42,821 nt of DNA from an uncultured Clostridia bacterium (GTDB taxonomy: Bacteria; Bacillota; Clostridia; TANB77; CAG-508). The notes under the pieces were generated by a model. It worked only from the letters and a program-made list of their open reading frames with translations. It did not search any database and was not told the DNA's origin. This document shows positions 1 through 7,962 of the stretch, piece by piece. The stretch covers positions 1 through 42,821 of the forward strand of contig CALXVB010000011.1 in NCBI GenBank assembly GCA_944391855.1, read 5' to 3'. Position numbers and translations under genes: made by a program. Position 1 is the first letter of the stretch. Each line of letters begins with the position of its first letter.

Positions 1-156
1 TTTGTAATAGCACATAGACTTTCAACTGTAAGAAATGCAAAAGCAATTATGGTTATGGATCATGGTAGAATTATAGAAAGAGGAGAACATGATTACTTAA
101 TTGATTTAAAAGGTGTATATTATCAACTATATACAGGTGCATTTGAGTTGGAATAA
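1..156 (+). CDS. ABC transporter ATP-binding protein, C-terminal fragment (cut by window edge)
   Basis: Only the last 51 codons are present; the reading frame is open from base 1. The fragment begins with the H-loop/switch region ([11 protein letters not shown]) and continues with the [16 protein letters not shown] segment, typical of the end of the nucleotide-binding domain of a fused-type ABC exporter (TM domain plus ATPase, MsbA/LmrA-like). It should hydrolyse ATP at the cytoplasmic face of the membrane to drive export; the substrate cannot be told from this piece. A strong terminator follows 30 bases after the stop, so it is the last gene of its unit. Class assignment is secure, subfamily is inference. 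Confidence 0.85.
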   Translation, partial: FVIAHRLSTVRNAKAIMVMDHGRIIERGEHDYLIDLKGVYYQLYTGAFELE

Positions 157-185
157 TTTTAAAAATATCGTATAAAACAGCAGTA

Positions 186-218
186 AAAAGAGTAGAAATA
201 AGATAGTCTACTCTTTTT
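186..218 (+). terminator. Rho-independent terminator after the ABC transporter
   Basis: Inverted repeat AAAAGAGTAGA / TCTACTCTTTT (186-196 with 207-217), 10-base loop, ending in a T run. It separates the ABC exporter from the desulfoferrodoxin gene. Confidence 0.85.
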
Positions 219-250
219 ATATATTAAAGAATTACTTAAAATATAAAAAA

Positions 251-345
251 TTATATATTATAATATAAATATGTACTTGTAAATTAACATATCTTATGAT
301 ACTATGTACTTGTTACTATAAAGTAATAAAGTTTATAATTTATAA
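251..345 (+). promoter_or_regulatory. Probable promoter/operator region of desulfoferrodoxin
   Basis: The sequence holds an exact 11-base direct repeat, TATGTACTTGT, at 270-280 and 303-313 (33 bases apart, about three helical turns), flanked by AT-rich partial palindromes (TTATATATTATAA near 251, TTATAATTTATAA near 333) that loosely resemble PerR boxes. Clostridial superoxide reductases are often PerR-controlled, but the match here is weak in such AT-rich DNA. The direct repeat is the firmer observation. No unambiguous -35/-10 pair was chosen. Confidence 0.35.
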
Positions 346-373
346 AAAATAACAAATTGGTAGGAGGTTAATT

Positions 374-754
374 ATGGAAAAGAATACAGTATTTTACAAA
401 TGCCCAATATGTGGAAATATAATAGGATTAATTAGTGGAGATATAAACCACATTAGATGCTGTGGCGTAGAAATGGAATTAATGGTTGCGAATAGCCAAG
501 ATGCCGCAACAGAAAAACATGTACCAGTATATGAAAAAGAAGGAGACGAAATAGTAGTAAGAGTAGGAGAAGTAGAGCATCCTATGGAAGAAGACCACTA
601 TATAATGTGGATTGCACAAGTAAGCGATAATGAAACAACAAGAATTAGATTAAAACCAGGTCAAAAGCCAGAGGTTAAATTTAGATATATACCAAACTCT
701 ACAGTATATGCATATTGTAATAAACATGGATTATGGAAAACAGAAGTGAAATAA
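374..754 (+). CDS. dfx: Desulfoferrodoxin (superoxide reductase, two-iron class)
   Basis: 126-aa cytoplasmic enzyme that reduces superoxide to hydrogen peroxide without releasing oxygen, a defence typical of anaerobes. The N-terminal desulforedoxin domain has the four rubredoxin-like iron ligands Cys10, Cys13, Cys29, Cys30. The catalytic Fe(His)4Cys site is complete: His49 (EKHVP), His69 (VEHPM), His75 (EEDHY), Cys115 and His118 (YCNKHGLW). Length and ligand set fit the two-iron class. Start is supported by TAGGAGG seven bases upstream. Monocistronic: terminator before, repressor gene with its own promoter after. It joins the flavodiiron protein at 20.5 kb as oxygen defence. Confidence 0.97.
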   Translation: MEKNTVFYKCPICGNIIGLISGDINHIRCCGVEMELMVANSQDAATEKHVPVYEKEGDEIVVRVGEVEHPMEEDHYIMWIAQVSDNETTRIRLKPGQKPEVKFRYIPNSTVYAYCNKHGLWKTEVK

Positions 755-756
755 CA

Positions 757-846
757 AAAAGTGTCACGTGTGTAGCCTGTCTACCTCAAACTGCCATCTT
801 TGTCACATTTAGGGACAGATGTTAGGTTTAGGTACAGGTCTTTTTT
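757..846. repeat. Degenerate intergenic palindrome, possible terminator
   Basis: Between dfx and the cad operon lies an atypically GC-richer stretch with an imperfect inverted repeat: CCTGTCTACCTCAAACTGCC on the left against GGGACAGATG...AGGTACAGGTC on the right, followed by a run of seven T at 841-847. The start, AAAGTGTCACGTGTG, and the GGGACAG element resemble the GGGAC-containing palindromes at 11.4, 16.35 and 38.4 kb. It may be a decayed REP-like repeat that now terminates dfx. The rest of this 313-base gap holds the A-tracts and cad promoter listed separately. Confidence 0.45.
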
Positions 847-897
847 TATGCATTTTAACTTTTTTGACCTATTTTTTTATCTAAAAAAATGATAATT

Positions 898-944
898 CAA
901 AAAATTAAAAAAATTAAAAAAAATTAAAAAAAATTAAAAAAATA
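898..944 (+). other. Phased A-tracts upstream of the cad promoter
   Basis: A-runs interrupted by TT at 905, 914, 924 and 934 give a 9-10-base period running straight into the -35 element at 945. In-phase A-tracts produce intrinsic curvature, and AT-rich DNA here would also serve as an UP element for the RNA polymerase alpha subunit. Confidence 0.5.
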
Positions 945-1001
945 TTGACAATTGAACATGTACTCAACTATAATATATTAAACAGTTGAATAAATACTCA
1001 A
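945..1001 (+). promoter_or_regulatory. cad operon promoter with two CadC-type operators
   Basis: Promoter: TTGACA at 945-950, 18-base spacer, TATAAT at 969-974. Two near-identical sites of the form TTGAA-N5-TACTCAA lie at 952-967 (TTGAACATGTACTCAA) and 986-1001 (TTGAATAAATACTCAA), 34 bases apart. The first fills the spacer between -35 and -10, the second covers the start of the transcript, so a bound repressor would block polymerase. ArsR/SmtB repressors bind such imperfect TTGAA/TACTCAA-type repeats. Autoregulation by the adjacent repressor, with release by Cd/Pb/Zn, is the natural reading. Confidence 0.8.
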
Positions 1002-1067
1002 TTATTTACATTTTAAAATTTATAATATAAAATTATAACTTAACTTAAATTCAAAGGAGGAAGACTA

Positions 1068-1430
1068 ATGTCAAAGAATGAATTTATATGTGATTGTAAT
1101 ATTATTCATCAAGAAGTAGTTGATAAAACTTTAAAGAAAATGCCTGAAGAAGATTCTTTTAATAAAATGGCTGAATTTTTTAAGATTTTAGGAGATACAA
1201 CAAGGACAAAAATACTATTTGCATTAGATGAAAATGAAATGTGCGTATGTGATATAGCAAATGTGTTAGGAATGAGTAAATCTTCAATATCTCACCAGTT
1301 AGGGACATTAAGAAGGATGGGTATAGTAAAATGCAGAAAGCAAGGCAAAGAAGTTTACTATATGTTAGATGACGAACATGTAAAATATGTATTTGAAATA
1401 GCTATGGAACATATAGAACATAGAAAATAA
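1068..1430 (+). CDS. cadC: ArsR/SmtB-family metal-responsive repressor (CadC-like)
   Basis: 120-aa winged-helix dimeric DNA-binding repressor that senses toxic divalent metals. The alpha-3N sensing site of CadC is visible: N-terminal Cys8 and Cys10 (FICDCN) plus Cys59 and Cys61 in MCVCD at the start of helix alpha-3; the recognition helix follows (MSKSSISHQLGTLRRMGIV). A C-terminal DEHVKYVFEIAMEHIEH has the His/Asp pattern of the alpha-5 zinc site. Strong AAAGGAGG ribosome site. First gene of a repressor-HMA-ATPase operon, with two operators in its promoter. Metal preference (Cd/Pb against Zn) is inferred from the cysteine set. Confidence 0.92.
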   Translation: MSKNEFICDCNIIHQEVVDKTLKKMPEEDSFNKMAEFFKILGDTTRTKILFALDENEMCVCDIANVLGMSKSSISHQLGTLRRMGIVKCRKQGKEVYYMLDDEHVKYVFEIAMEHIEHRK

Positions 1431-1466
1431 AGTGAAATTTGATATATATAGGAAAGGATGATTTTT

Positions 1467-1688
1467 ATGACAAGTAAATTTAAAATTAAAGGTTTAGACT
1501 GTGCAAATTGTGCTAGTCAATTAGAAAGAGAGATTAAGAAAATAGATGGTGTGGAAAATGCTTCTATTAGTTTTATGACAGAAAGAATGGAATTAGAGTA
1601 TGATGGAGATAACAAAGAAAAGATTTTAAAAGAAGCAAAGAAAAGAATAAAACGTGAAGAACCAGATGTAACTATAGAAGAAGTTTAA
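1467..1688 (+). CDS. Stand-alone heavy-metal-associated (HMA) domain protein
   Basis: 73-aa ferredoxin-like metallochaperone domain with the metal-binding motif GLDCANC (Cys12, Cys15). An ATG at 1458 is in frame but lies directly against the GGAAAGG ribosome site, so the ATG at 1467 is the better start. It probably hands Cd/Zn/Pb (or Cu) to the P-type ATPase encoded next, which has no N-terminal metal-binding domain of its own; the usual N-terminal domain is thus supplied as a separate protein. Gap to the ATPase is only 16 bases. Confidence 0.9.
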   Translation: MTSKFKIKGLDCANCASQLEREIKKIDGVENASISFMTERMELEYDGDNKEKILKEAKKRIKREEPDVTIEEV

Positions 1689-1704
1689 ACTTAGGAGGCA
1701 CGCT

Positions 1705-3567
1705 ATGAAAAAGAAATGTATAAAAATATTAATTGCTCTTATATTATTTATTTTAGCAATGGCTATTAAATTTGAAAATGTGTGGATTAATAATGGTATA
1801 TTTATTATAAGTTATATTATTGTTGGATTTGAAATATTAAGAAAAGCAGTAAGAAATATTTTTAGAGGAAAAGTATTTGATGAAAACTTTTTAATGTCTA
1901 TTGCAACGATTGGTGCCTTTGCAATAGGGGAATATCCAGAGGCTGTAGCCGTAATGCTTTTTTACCAAGTAGGAGAGTTATTTCAAAGCTATGCAGTAGA
2001 TAAATCAAGAAAGTCTATATCTAGCTTAATGGATATAAGACCTGATTATGCAAATGTATATAGAAATGGAAATATAGAAAAAATAAATCCAGCTGACGTA
2101 AAAGTAGGAGAAATTATTGTAATAAAGCCAGGAGAAAAAGTACCATTAGATGGACATATTATAGAAGGTAATACTAGTCTAGATACAAAAGCATTAACAG
2201 GAGAAGCTTTACCAAGAGAAGCTAAAGTAGGTGAAGAAGTATTAAGTGGTTGTATTAATTTGAATGGAACTATTAAAGTAGAGGTATCTAAAGAATTTGG
2301 AGAATCTACAGTAAGTAAAATATTAGATTTAGTGGAAAACGCAAGCAGTAAGAAAGCTAAATCAGAGAATTTTATAACTAAATTTGCAGAGTATTATACA
2401 CCAGTTGTAGTAACTATCGCACTAGCACTTGCTATTATTCCACCATTTGTGATGCAGAATCAAGAATTTTCAGATTGGCTATATAGGGCTTTATCATTTT
2501 TAGTTGTATCTTGTCCTTGTGCTCTAGTAATATCAGTACCTTTAAGCTTTTTCGCTGGAATTGGTGGCGCGTCAAAAATGGGAATATTAATTAAAGGTGG
2601 AAATTATCTAGAAGCTTTATCTAAAACAGAAATTGCTGTATTTGATAAAACTGGTACATTAACAGAAGGAACATTTGAAGTTCAAAAAGTAGAAGCTGTA
2701 GGAAATGCAGAAAATACAAAAGTTAGTAAAGAAGAGTTATTGAAAATAGCAGCGTATGCTGAATATTATTCAAATCATCCTATTTCTAAGTCTGTAAAGA
2801 AGGCTTACTCGAAAGAAATAGATGAAAAGCAAATTATAAATTCACAAGAATTATCAGGATTAGGAATCGAGGCAGAAATAGAGGGTAAGAATGTATTAGT
2901 TGGAAATGAAAAACTAATGAAAGAAAAAAATATACAATATGAAAAAACAAATGAAATTGGAACTGTTTTATATATTGCAATAGATGGAAAATATGTAGGA
3001 TATATTTTAATAGCAGATACAATTAAAAAAGATGCTAAATATACAATAGATACTTTGAAGAAAAATAATATAAAGCAAACTGTTATGCTTACTGGAGATA
3101 GAAAAGAAGTAGGAGAAGCAGTTGCAAAAGAAATTGGATTAGATAAGGTATATACAGAGTTGTTACCAGATGGAAAAGTAGAAAAGGTAGAAGAATTATT
3201 AAAAGAAAAGTCTAGTGCTGGAAAACTTGCATTTGTTGGAGATGGAATAAATGATGCACCGGTTCTTGCAATTTCTGATATAGGAATTGCAATGGGAGGA
3301 TTAGGCTCAGATAGTGCTATTGAAGCAGCAGATATTGTTATAATGACAGATGAACCTTCTAAAATAATAGACGCAATTAAATTATCAAAGAGAACAATGA
3401 GAATTGTAAAAGAAAATATAATATTTGCTATAGCCGTAAAAGTAGCAGTATTAATACTTGCAGCATTTGGTATATCTACAATGTGGCAAGCAGTGTTTGC
3501 AGATGTTGGTGTATCAATTCTTGCAATTCTAAATGCATTAAGAATTTTACATGTAAAGAAAAGATAA
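1705..3567 (+). CDS. cadA: Cd/Zn/Pb-exporting P1B-type ATPase
   Basis: 620-aa membrane pump that exports soft divalent metals. Landmarks in order: hydrophobic N-terminal segments (about 7-25 and 30-45), then two more near 62-95; actuator-domain TGEALP (about 172); transmembrane metal site CPC within SCPCALVIS (about 269-277); phosphorylation site DKTGTLT (Asp314); NHPIS of the nucleotide-binding domain; GDGINDAP hinge (about 512); two final membrane segments. The CPC motif places it in P1B; context with a CadC-like repressor favours Cd/Zn/Pb over Cu. It lacks an N-terminal HMA domain, which is encoded just upstream. Last gene of the operon; a terminator follows. Confidence 0.95.
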   Translation: MKKKCIKILIALILFILAMAIKFENVWINNGIFIISYIIVGFEILRKAVRNIFRGKVFDENFLMSIATIGAFAIGEYPEAVAVMLFYQVGELFQSYAVDKSRKSISSLMDIRPDYANVYRNGNIEKINPADVKVGEIIVIKPGEKVPLDGHIIEGNTSLDTKALTGEALPREAKVGEEVLSGCINLNGTIKVEVSKEFGESTVSKILDLVENASSKKAKSENFITKFAEYYTPVVVTIALALAIIPPFVMQNQEFSDWLYRALSFLVVSCPCALVISVPLSFFAGIGGASKMGILIKGGNYLEALSKTEIAVFDKTGTLTEGTFEVQKVEAVGNAENTKVSKEELLKIAAYAEYYSNHPISKSVKKAYSKEIDEKQIINSQELSGLGIEAEIEGKNVLVGNEKLMKEKNIQYEKTNEIGTVLYIAIDGKYVGYILIADTIKKDAKYTIDTLKKNNIKQTVMLTGDRKEVGEAVAKEIGLDKVYTELLPDGKVEKVEELLKEKSSAGKLAFVGDGINDAPVLAISDIGIAMGGLGSDSAIEAADIVIMTDEPSKIIDAIKLSKRTMRIVKENIIFAIAVKVAVLILAAFGISTMWQAVFADVGVSILAILNALRILHVKKR

Positions 3568-3590
3568 AAAATATATTGGAAATACTTAAA

Positions 3591-3623
3591 AAGGAAGTTA
3601 CTTAAAAAGTAATTTCCTTTTTT
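3591..3623 (+). terminator. Rho-independent terminator of the cad operon
   Basis: GGAAGTTACTT / AAGTAATTTCC stem (3593-3603 with 3607-3617) with a short A-rich loop, followed by six T. Confidence 0.88.
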
Positions 3624-3696
3624 CGTTGATAATAATTAATATTTATGATAATATTGATTTGAAAATACAAGATAAGATGATATAAGGAGATTATAT

Positions 3697-4695
3697 ATGG
3701 CTGATAATGATAAAAAAGAATTTAGTTCTACATATACATTAGATTATAAAAAGTATAAAGAATTTTCAAAAGGATTTTTAGCTACAAAAAAAGCAAGTAT
3801 AATATTATTATTGATAGTTTTAATTGTATCTATTTTATACGTAATTGAAGGAGAGTATAAGTATGTAATATGGTTTGGTATTCTTTATATTATACTTATA
3901 TTAATAAATTTAATAAAAGGAAATGGCAAAATACAATATAAACGTGCTAAAAGTTTAAATAATAACGAAGACGTAGAAGCCACAATTAAAATAGGTAAAG
4001 ATAAGATTATATCAACCTCAAAAAAGGGAGATGTATCAAGTTATGAGTTTGACCAAATAATAGGTTTAATAGAGACCAAAAACCTACTTGTTTTAAAACT
4101 AAAATATAATATGGGGATTATGATAGATAAAAATAACCTAGAAGGAGGAAATAAGGAAGAATTAGTAGAATACATATTTTCTGTATGTAATAATATAAAA
4201 AGAAAAAAAGTAATAAAATCAAAGAGATGGTCAGTGGTAAAAAATATAATTTCTGCACTAATTTTGATAGTATTTATATTATCTATAATATTTTTAGTAC
4301 TAAAGACTCATAAGATAGACGAATATATGGAATTATTACAGCAAAATGATTATTCAATAGAAATGGAAGAAAGCTTATACAATGGACATAATATTAAAAA
4401 ATTAACGATTTCAAAAGAAAATGAACATACATGGTCATATTTGCACGAATTTGGAACAGATAAAGATGCAGAAAGAAACATTAAATATTGGGCTAACTTA
4501 GAGACAAATGATAATCTTAAAGAGGAATATATAATAGAAAACGGTAAAGACTATAAAAAATACGTTATTGAAAATGAAATGGGTTATGTTGTTTTGATTC
4601 AAAAGGATAATTATGTTTTTTACGGTATTGGAGATACAAGATATAAAGAAGAATTAGATAATGTAGTAAGTCTTATTGAACAAGAAATGAAATAA
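3697..4695 (+). CDS. YcxB-like membrane protein with extracytoplasmic C-terminal domain
   Basis: 332 aa. Cytoplasmic N-terminus (about 1-30), two adjacent membrane segments (about 31-50 and 56-72), then a soluble beta-rich segment (about 85-165: VEATIKIGKDKIISTSKKGD, ...LVLKLKYNMGIMI) resembling the YcxB-like domain of Bacillota membrane proteins. A third membrane segment (about 185-207) leads to a 125-residue outward-facing domain not recognised. Function unknown. TAAGGAG ribosome site supports the start. The tag gene follows after 20 bases, so the two are probably co-transcribed. YcxB assignment rests on topology and the pattern of the central domain. Confidence 0.65.
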   Translation: MADNDKKEFSSTYTLDYKKYKEFSKGFLATKKASIILLLIVLIVSILYVIEGEYKYVIWFGILYIILILINLIKGNGKIQYKRAKSLNNNEDVEATIKIGKDKIISTSKKGDVSSYEFDQIIGLIETKNLLVLKLKYNMGIMIDKNNLEGGNKEELVEYIFSVCNNIKRKKVIKSKRWSVVKNIISALILIVFILSIIFLVLKTHKIDEYMELLQQNDYSIEMEESLYNGHNIKKLTISKENEHTWSYLHEFGTDKDAERNIKYWANLETNDNLKEEYIIENGKDYKKYVIENEMGYVVLIQKDNYVFYGIGDTRYKEELDNVVSLIEQEMK

Positions 4696-4715
4696 AAGAG
4701 GTAAAAGAGGTAGAT

Positions 4716-5279
4716 ATGGAAAGCAAAAAAAGATGCAAATGGTGTAATTTAAAAAATGAAATATATGTAAAATATCATGATGAAGAATGGTGTCAGACTA
4801 ATTTCGAAGATAATTATTTATTCCAAATGTTAATATTAGAGTCTTTCCAGGCAGGTCTTTCTTGGGAGTGTGTGTTAAATAAGAGAGAAGATTTTAGAAA
4901 AGCATTTGATAATTTTGATATAGATAAAATAAGTAATTATGATGACAAAAAAATAGAAGAACTAATGGAAAATAAAAAAATAATTAGAAACAGATTAAAA
5001 ATTAAAGCAAGTATAAATAATGCTAAAATCTTTAAAGAAATACAAAAAGAATATGGAACATTTTATAACTATCTTAAGAGCTTTACTAATGGTAAAACAA
5101 TATATGAAATAGGAGAAACAACCTCTAGCTTATCAGATAATATTTCAAGAGATTTACAAAAAAGAGGAATGAAATTTGTAGGCTCTACCATAATATATTC
5201 GTATTTACAAGCAGTAGGAATTATTTATTCACATGACGAACAGTGCTTTTTATATAAAAATGATAAGGAAGAAAGATGA
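4716..5279 (+). CDS. tag: DNA-3-methyladenine glycosylase I
   Basis: 187-aa base-excision repair enzyme removing 3-methyladenine from alkylated DNA. The zinc-binding set of the Tag family is present: N-terminal RCKWC, YHDEEWC, and C-terminal SHDEQC. Family blocks are clear: FQAGLSWECVLNKREDFRKAF (catalytic helix-hairpin region) and the MKFVGSTIIYSYLQAVG segment. Length fits the family. It sits in an operon-like run and is matched 3.4 kb downstream by ogt, another alkylation-repair gene. Confidence 0.96.
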   Translation: MESKKRCKWCNLKNEIYVKYHDEEWCQTNFEDNYLFQMLILESFQAGLSWECVLNKREDFRKAFDNFDIDKISNYDDKKIEELMENKKIIRNRLKIKASINNAKIFKEIQKEYGTFYNYLKSFTNGKTIYEIGETTSSLSDNISRDLQKRGMKFVGSTIIYSYLQAVGIIYSHDEQCFLYKNDKEER

Positions 5280-5308
5280 AGAAAAAATATAAATGAAAAG
5301 AGGAAAAT

Positions 5309-5566
5309 ATGAAAGAACTAATTGATAAATTATTAGATTTAATAGTAAGTGGAAGCATGAGTGCCATGCCAAATAAAAATGCTTCAAGATGGTTCAGACT
5401 TATAACGATTTTTATACCAATAGTTATTATGATAGGTATTATTGTGGCAGGGATAATGGCTCTTAGAAGTACTCTACTTGGAGGAATTACAATAATTATT
5501 ATTGGAATAGTTTTGCTGGTAAAAGTTATTTTTAGCATAAAAAAACATCTGCAGAAAAATAAGTAA
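5309..5566 (+). CDS. Small membrane protein, function unknown
   Basis: 85 aa with an amphipathic N-terminus (1-28), two closely spaced membrane segments (about 31-50 and 54-73) and a basic C-terminal tail (KKHLQKNK), so both ends probably face the cytoplasm. AGAGGAAA ribosome site seven bases before ATG. It follows tag after 29 bases. Not assigned to a family; the overlapping minus-strand open frame is a shadow. Confidence 0.7.
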   Translation: MKELIDKLLDLIVSGSMSAMPNKNASRWFRLITIFIPIVIMIGIIVAGIMALRSTLLGGITIIIIGIVLLVKVIFSIKKHLQKNK

Positions 5567-5657
5567 AAAATAAATGATTAAAAAGATAAAATATGCCAAC
5601 ATAGTGATACATAAAAATTGTCTAAATATAAAATAGATAAAAGGGGATGAAAGTATC

Positions 5658-6711
5658 ATGAAAAAAGCAATAAAAGTTATATTAATTATTCTAATAATAC
5701 TTATTTTTTTAGGAACAACATTCTTTTTAGTAGACTATGCAAGAGTACAAAATAAGCAAAAACCAATTTTCTGTATATCTAATCCAGCAGGGACATATAA
5801 GGATGGAGGAACAAAAGAATATTATGGATTAGGATACAAAATAATAGATTTTAATATGCTAAATCGGATATGACGAAATGAAAATAGGAACATGGTTTAT
5901 GAAATATGAAGACTTTGAAGAAGAATATAAAGATTATGAAAACATGACATTTATTTTATCTGGTATTGTAGTCAAAGTAAATGAAAAATCTTTAGACGTA
6001 ATGGGAATAAATAATGGAGAAGATGAATTAAACAATTTATACAGTGTAAGTTTTGCAAAAGAAGGTAATATAGGGTTTAAAGAAGAACAGGAAATATTAA
6101 TTTATTTTGATGGTATGGTGTTAGAAACTTTTCCAGGACAAATCCATAATGTAGGGAAAATAGAAATAATAAAAGAAAAAAGTGAAACAGAAATATCAGC
6201 TGACGTTTTAAGATTTTATAACAATAGTGAAGATAAGGTGGAAGTAAAAATATCAGAATTAACTAATAAAGGGCTTACTATAGAAATAACAGATAGAAAT
6301 GAAATACCTTATGAATATGCAAACGAATATGTTATATATAAAGAAGTAAAAAATGAAAATTATACAGGTGTTGGAGAGAAAATAGGAGAAGATACAGAAA
6401 ATTCTACTGCAGGATATACAGGAACTGGAACAGAATATATATGGGAAGAATTAGAAAAAGATGAAGATATTGATATTAAAGAAACTATAGAAGAATTGAG
6501 ATATAACCTTCCTAATATGGATAGTGAGTTTGCATATATTATAGTTGGTAAGAAAATTGATTGGACACCAGTTTATGGAAAATTAGAAGATGGAAAATAT
6601 AGAATAATATTTACAAATTTAGGTGCATATACAAATACATTTAGAATTCAAATTGAATTTTCAGTAGATGGAGGAAATGCTGAAATGACAAGCATAGAAA
6701 AAGAGTTTTAG
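5658..6711 (+). CDS. Membrane-anchored protein with Ig-like C-terminal domain; needs +1 frameshift at CGG
   Basis: Read conventionally the gene is split: 5658-5873 (71 aa, ending Asn-Arg-Ile-stop) and a second open frame that continues one base later to 6711. Skipping C5865 joins ...NMLN to GYDEMKIGTW and gives one 350-aa protein (5658-5864 joined to 5866-6711). Residues 1-25 form a membrane anchor, followed by VDYARVQNKQKPIFC, shared in pattern with the 10.2-kb gene. The middle is an OB-like segment (FILSGIVVKVNEKSLDV). The C-terminus (WTPVYGKLEDGKYRI, then FRIQIEF) looks like the bacterial Ig-like Big_14 type. Role unknown, outside the membrane. Ribosome site AAGGGGATG. No other defect is seen, which favours recoding over decay. 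Confidence 0.7.
5865..5868 (+). other. CGGA +1 frameshift (recoding) site 1
   Basis: Zero-frame context AAT CGG ATA TGA: the in-frame CGG is followed one codon later by a stop. Dropping the C, or reading CGGA as one codon, continues as GGA TAT GAC GAA ATG. One of only three in-frame CGG codons I found in the window. Confidence 0.65.
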
Positions 6712-6760
6712 ACCAAGCTTTATTTTTATCAAATAAATTTTAATTTATTAAAATTTATTA

Positions 6761-6791
6761 TTGACATAGAGTAAACTCCAAGTGATATATA
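6761..6791 (+). promoter_or_regulatory. Promoter for the cyclophilin-like protein gene
   Basis: TTGACA at 6761-6766 and a GATATATAAAAT -10 region about 17-19 bases later (6784-6791), 23 bases before the ATG of the 6814 gene. It makes that gene a separate unit from the frameshifted gene upstream. Confidence 0.6.
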
Positions 6792-6813
6792 AAATACAGC
6801 AGAGGAGGAATAA

Positions 6814-7392
6814 ATGAAAAAAGGGATAATAATAGTAATAATTATATTTTTGTTAATAATAGGCTTAGTATTCTTCTTTGTAAATAAAAGTAATAATGAA
6901 GAAGAAAGTTTGGTAAATAATGCTAATGCCCAAGAATCAATAGAACAAAACGATATAAGCAACATTTCTGAAGAGCAGGGAAATACCCAAGAAGGAGATG
7001 AAGAAAATATGGCGCTTACAGAGCAAAATAACGAAAACACTAAACTAAAACTAAATATAGATAATCATGAATTGACAGCAACTTTATATGATAATTCATC
7101 AGTAGATGCTTTAGTAGAAGCACTTTCAGAAGGACCAATTACAATAAATATGAGTGATTATGCAAATATGGAGAAGGTCGGATCATTAGGAATGAGTTTG
7201 CCACAGAATAATGAAGATATAAATACAGAAGCGGGAGACCTAATTTTATATCAAGGAAATTCATTTGTAATATATTATTCTAACAACAGTTGGACTCTTA
7301 CTCGTTTAGGAAAGATTGACAATATAACTGGGGAAGAATTAATAGAAATATTAGGAGATGGAGACGTTACAGTAACGCTTTCAATAGATTAA
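6814..7392 (+). CDS. Membrane-anchored cyclophilin-like-fold protein
   Basis: 192 aa. Residues 4-23 are an N-terminal membrane anchor with a short basic cytoplasmic start. An acidic, Asn/Gln/Glu-rich linker (about 25-70) leads to an extracytoplasmic domain (about 72-192): LNIDNHELTATLYDNSSVDAL, then SMSD-type ITINMSDYANMEKVGSLG, AGDLILYQGNSFVIYY and WTLTRLGKID. This order matches the cyclophilin-like domain (Cyclophil_like family) of gut Clostridia and Bacteroidota proteins, usually without known isomerase activity. Ribosome site GAGGAGG. Function not established; fold call by pattern. Confidence 0.75.
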   Translation: MKKGIIIVIIIFLLIIGLVFFFVNKSNNEEESLVNNANAQESIEQNDISNISEEQGNTQEGDEENMALTEQNNENTKLKLNIDNHELTATLYDNSSVDALVEALSEGPITINMSDYANMEKVGSLGMSLPQNNEDINTEAGDLILYQGNSFVIYYSNNSWTLTRLGKIDNITGEELIEILGDGDVTVTLSID

Positions 7393-7419
7393 TAAATTAA
7401 AAATAGAAAGGATGAGGTA

Positions 7420-7950
7420 AATAATAGACTAGATAGAATCGTTACTACAGGAGATTATGCAGTAGTGGAAGAAGCGTTTAAATCATATTTAAAAGAAAAT
7501 TTTGAAAATAGTATAGAAATTGCAAATATATTAAATGACGAAAAGATGACAACACTTTTAACAGTAGAAAATTATCAAAATGACGGAAAAGACTTTGCAG
7601 AGTCAAAAGAGTATATAACAAATACTAAAGCAACATTAGAAGATTGCAAAAATAAATATACAGAGTTTTTAACAGAAGAAAAGGCAATGTCTTATATTAA
7701 TGATAAAGGTTTAGATAGTTATTATATAGATTTATATAAAAATGAATTAGTAGGAGATATGTCATCAGCTTCGCAAGATACAACAGTACAAGATTCAATA
7801 AATGAAGTAATAGAAATTTTAAATACTTCAGAAGAAGTTCTAAATCTTTTATCAGAAAATCAAGAGTCTTGGGAAATAGATGGAGAAAATATAGTATTTG
7901 ATAGTGAAAATTTATCTAATCAATATAATGAATTAATAAATTCTTTATAG
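7420..7950 (+). pseudogene. 5'-truncated gene for an extracytoplasmic protein of unknown function
   Basis: The reading frame is open from a stop at 7393, but no start codon follows the good ribosome site AAAGGATGAGG (7407-7417). Coherent protein-like sequence begins at once (NNRLDRIVTTGDYAVVEEA), mid-domain, and runs to 7950 with a helical, acidic profile (TVENYQNDGKDF, YYIDLYKNE, LLSENQESWEIDGENIVF). Related clostridial proteins, as I recall them, start with a membrane anchor of 30-40 residues, absent here, so a deletion seems to have joined the ribosome site to the interior. A GTG at 7465 with GGAG 11 bases upstream could still start a 161-aa soluble form. No CGG is involved. Confidence 0.6.
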
Positions 7951-7962
7951 TATAAAAATTTT

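Noticed and set aside
5878..6711. Separate 277-aa gene starting at ATG 5878
   Set aside because: No ribosome site before 5878 and the coding sense continues upstream in the same frame to the CGGA site; treated as the second part of the frameshifted gene.
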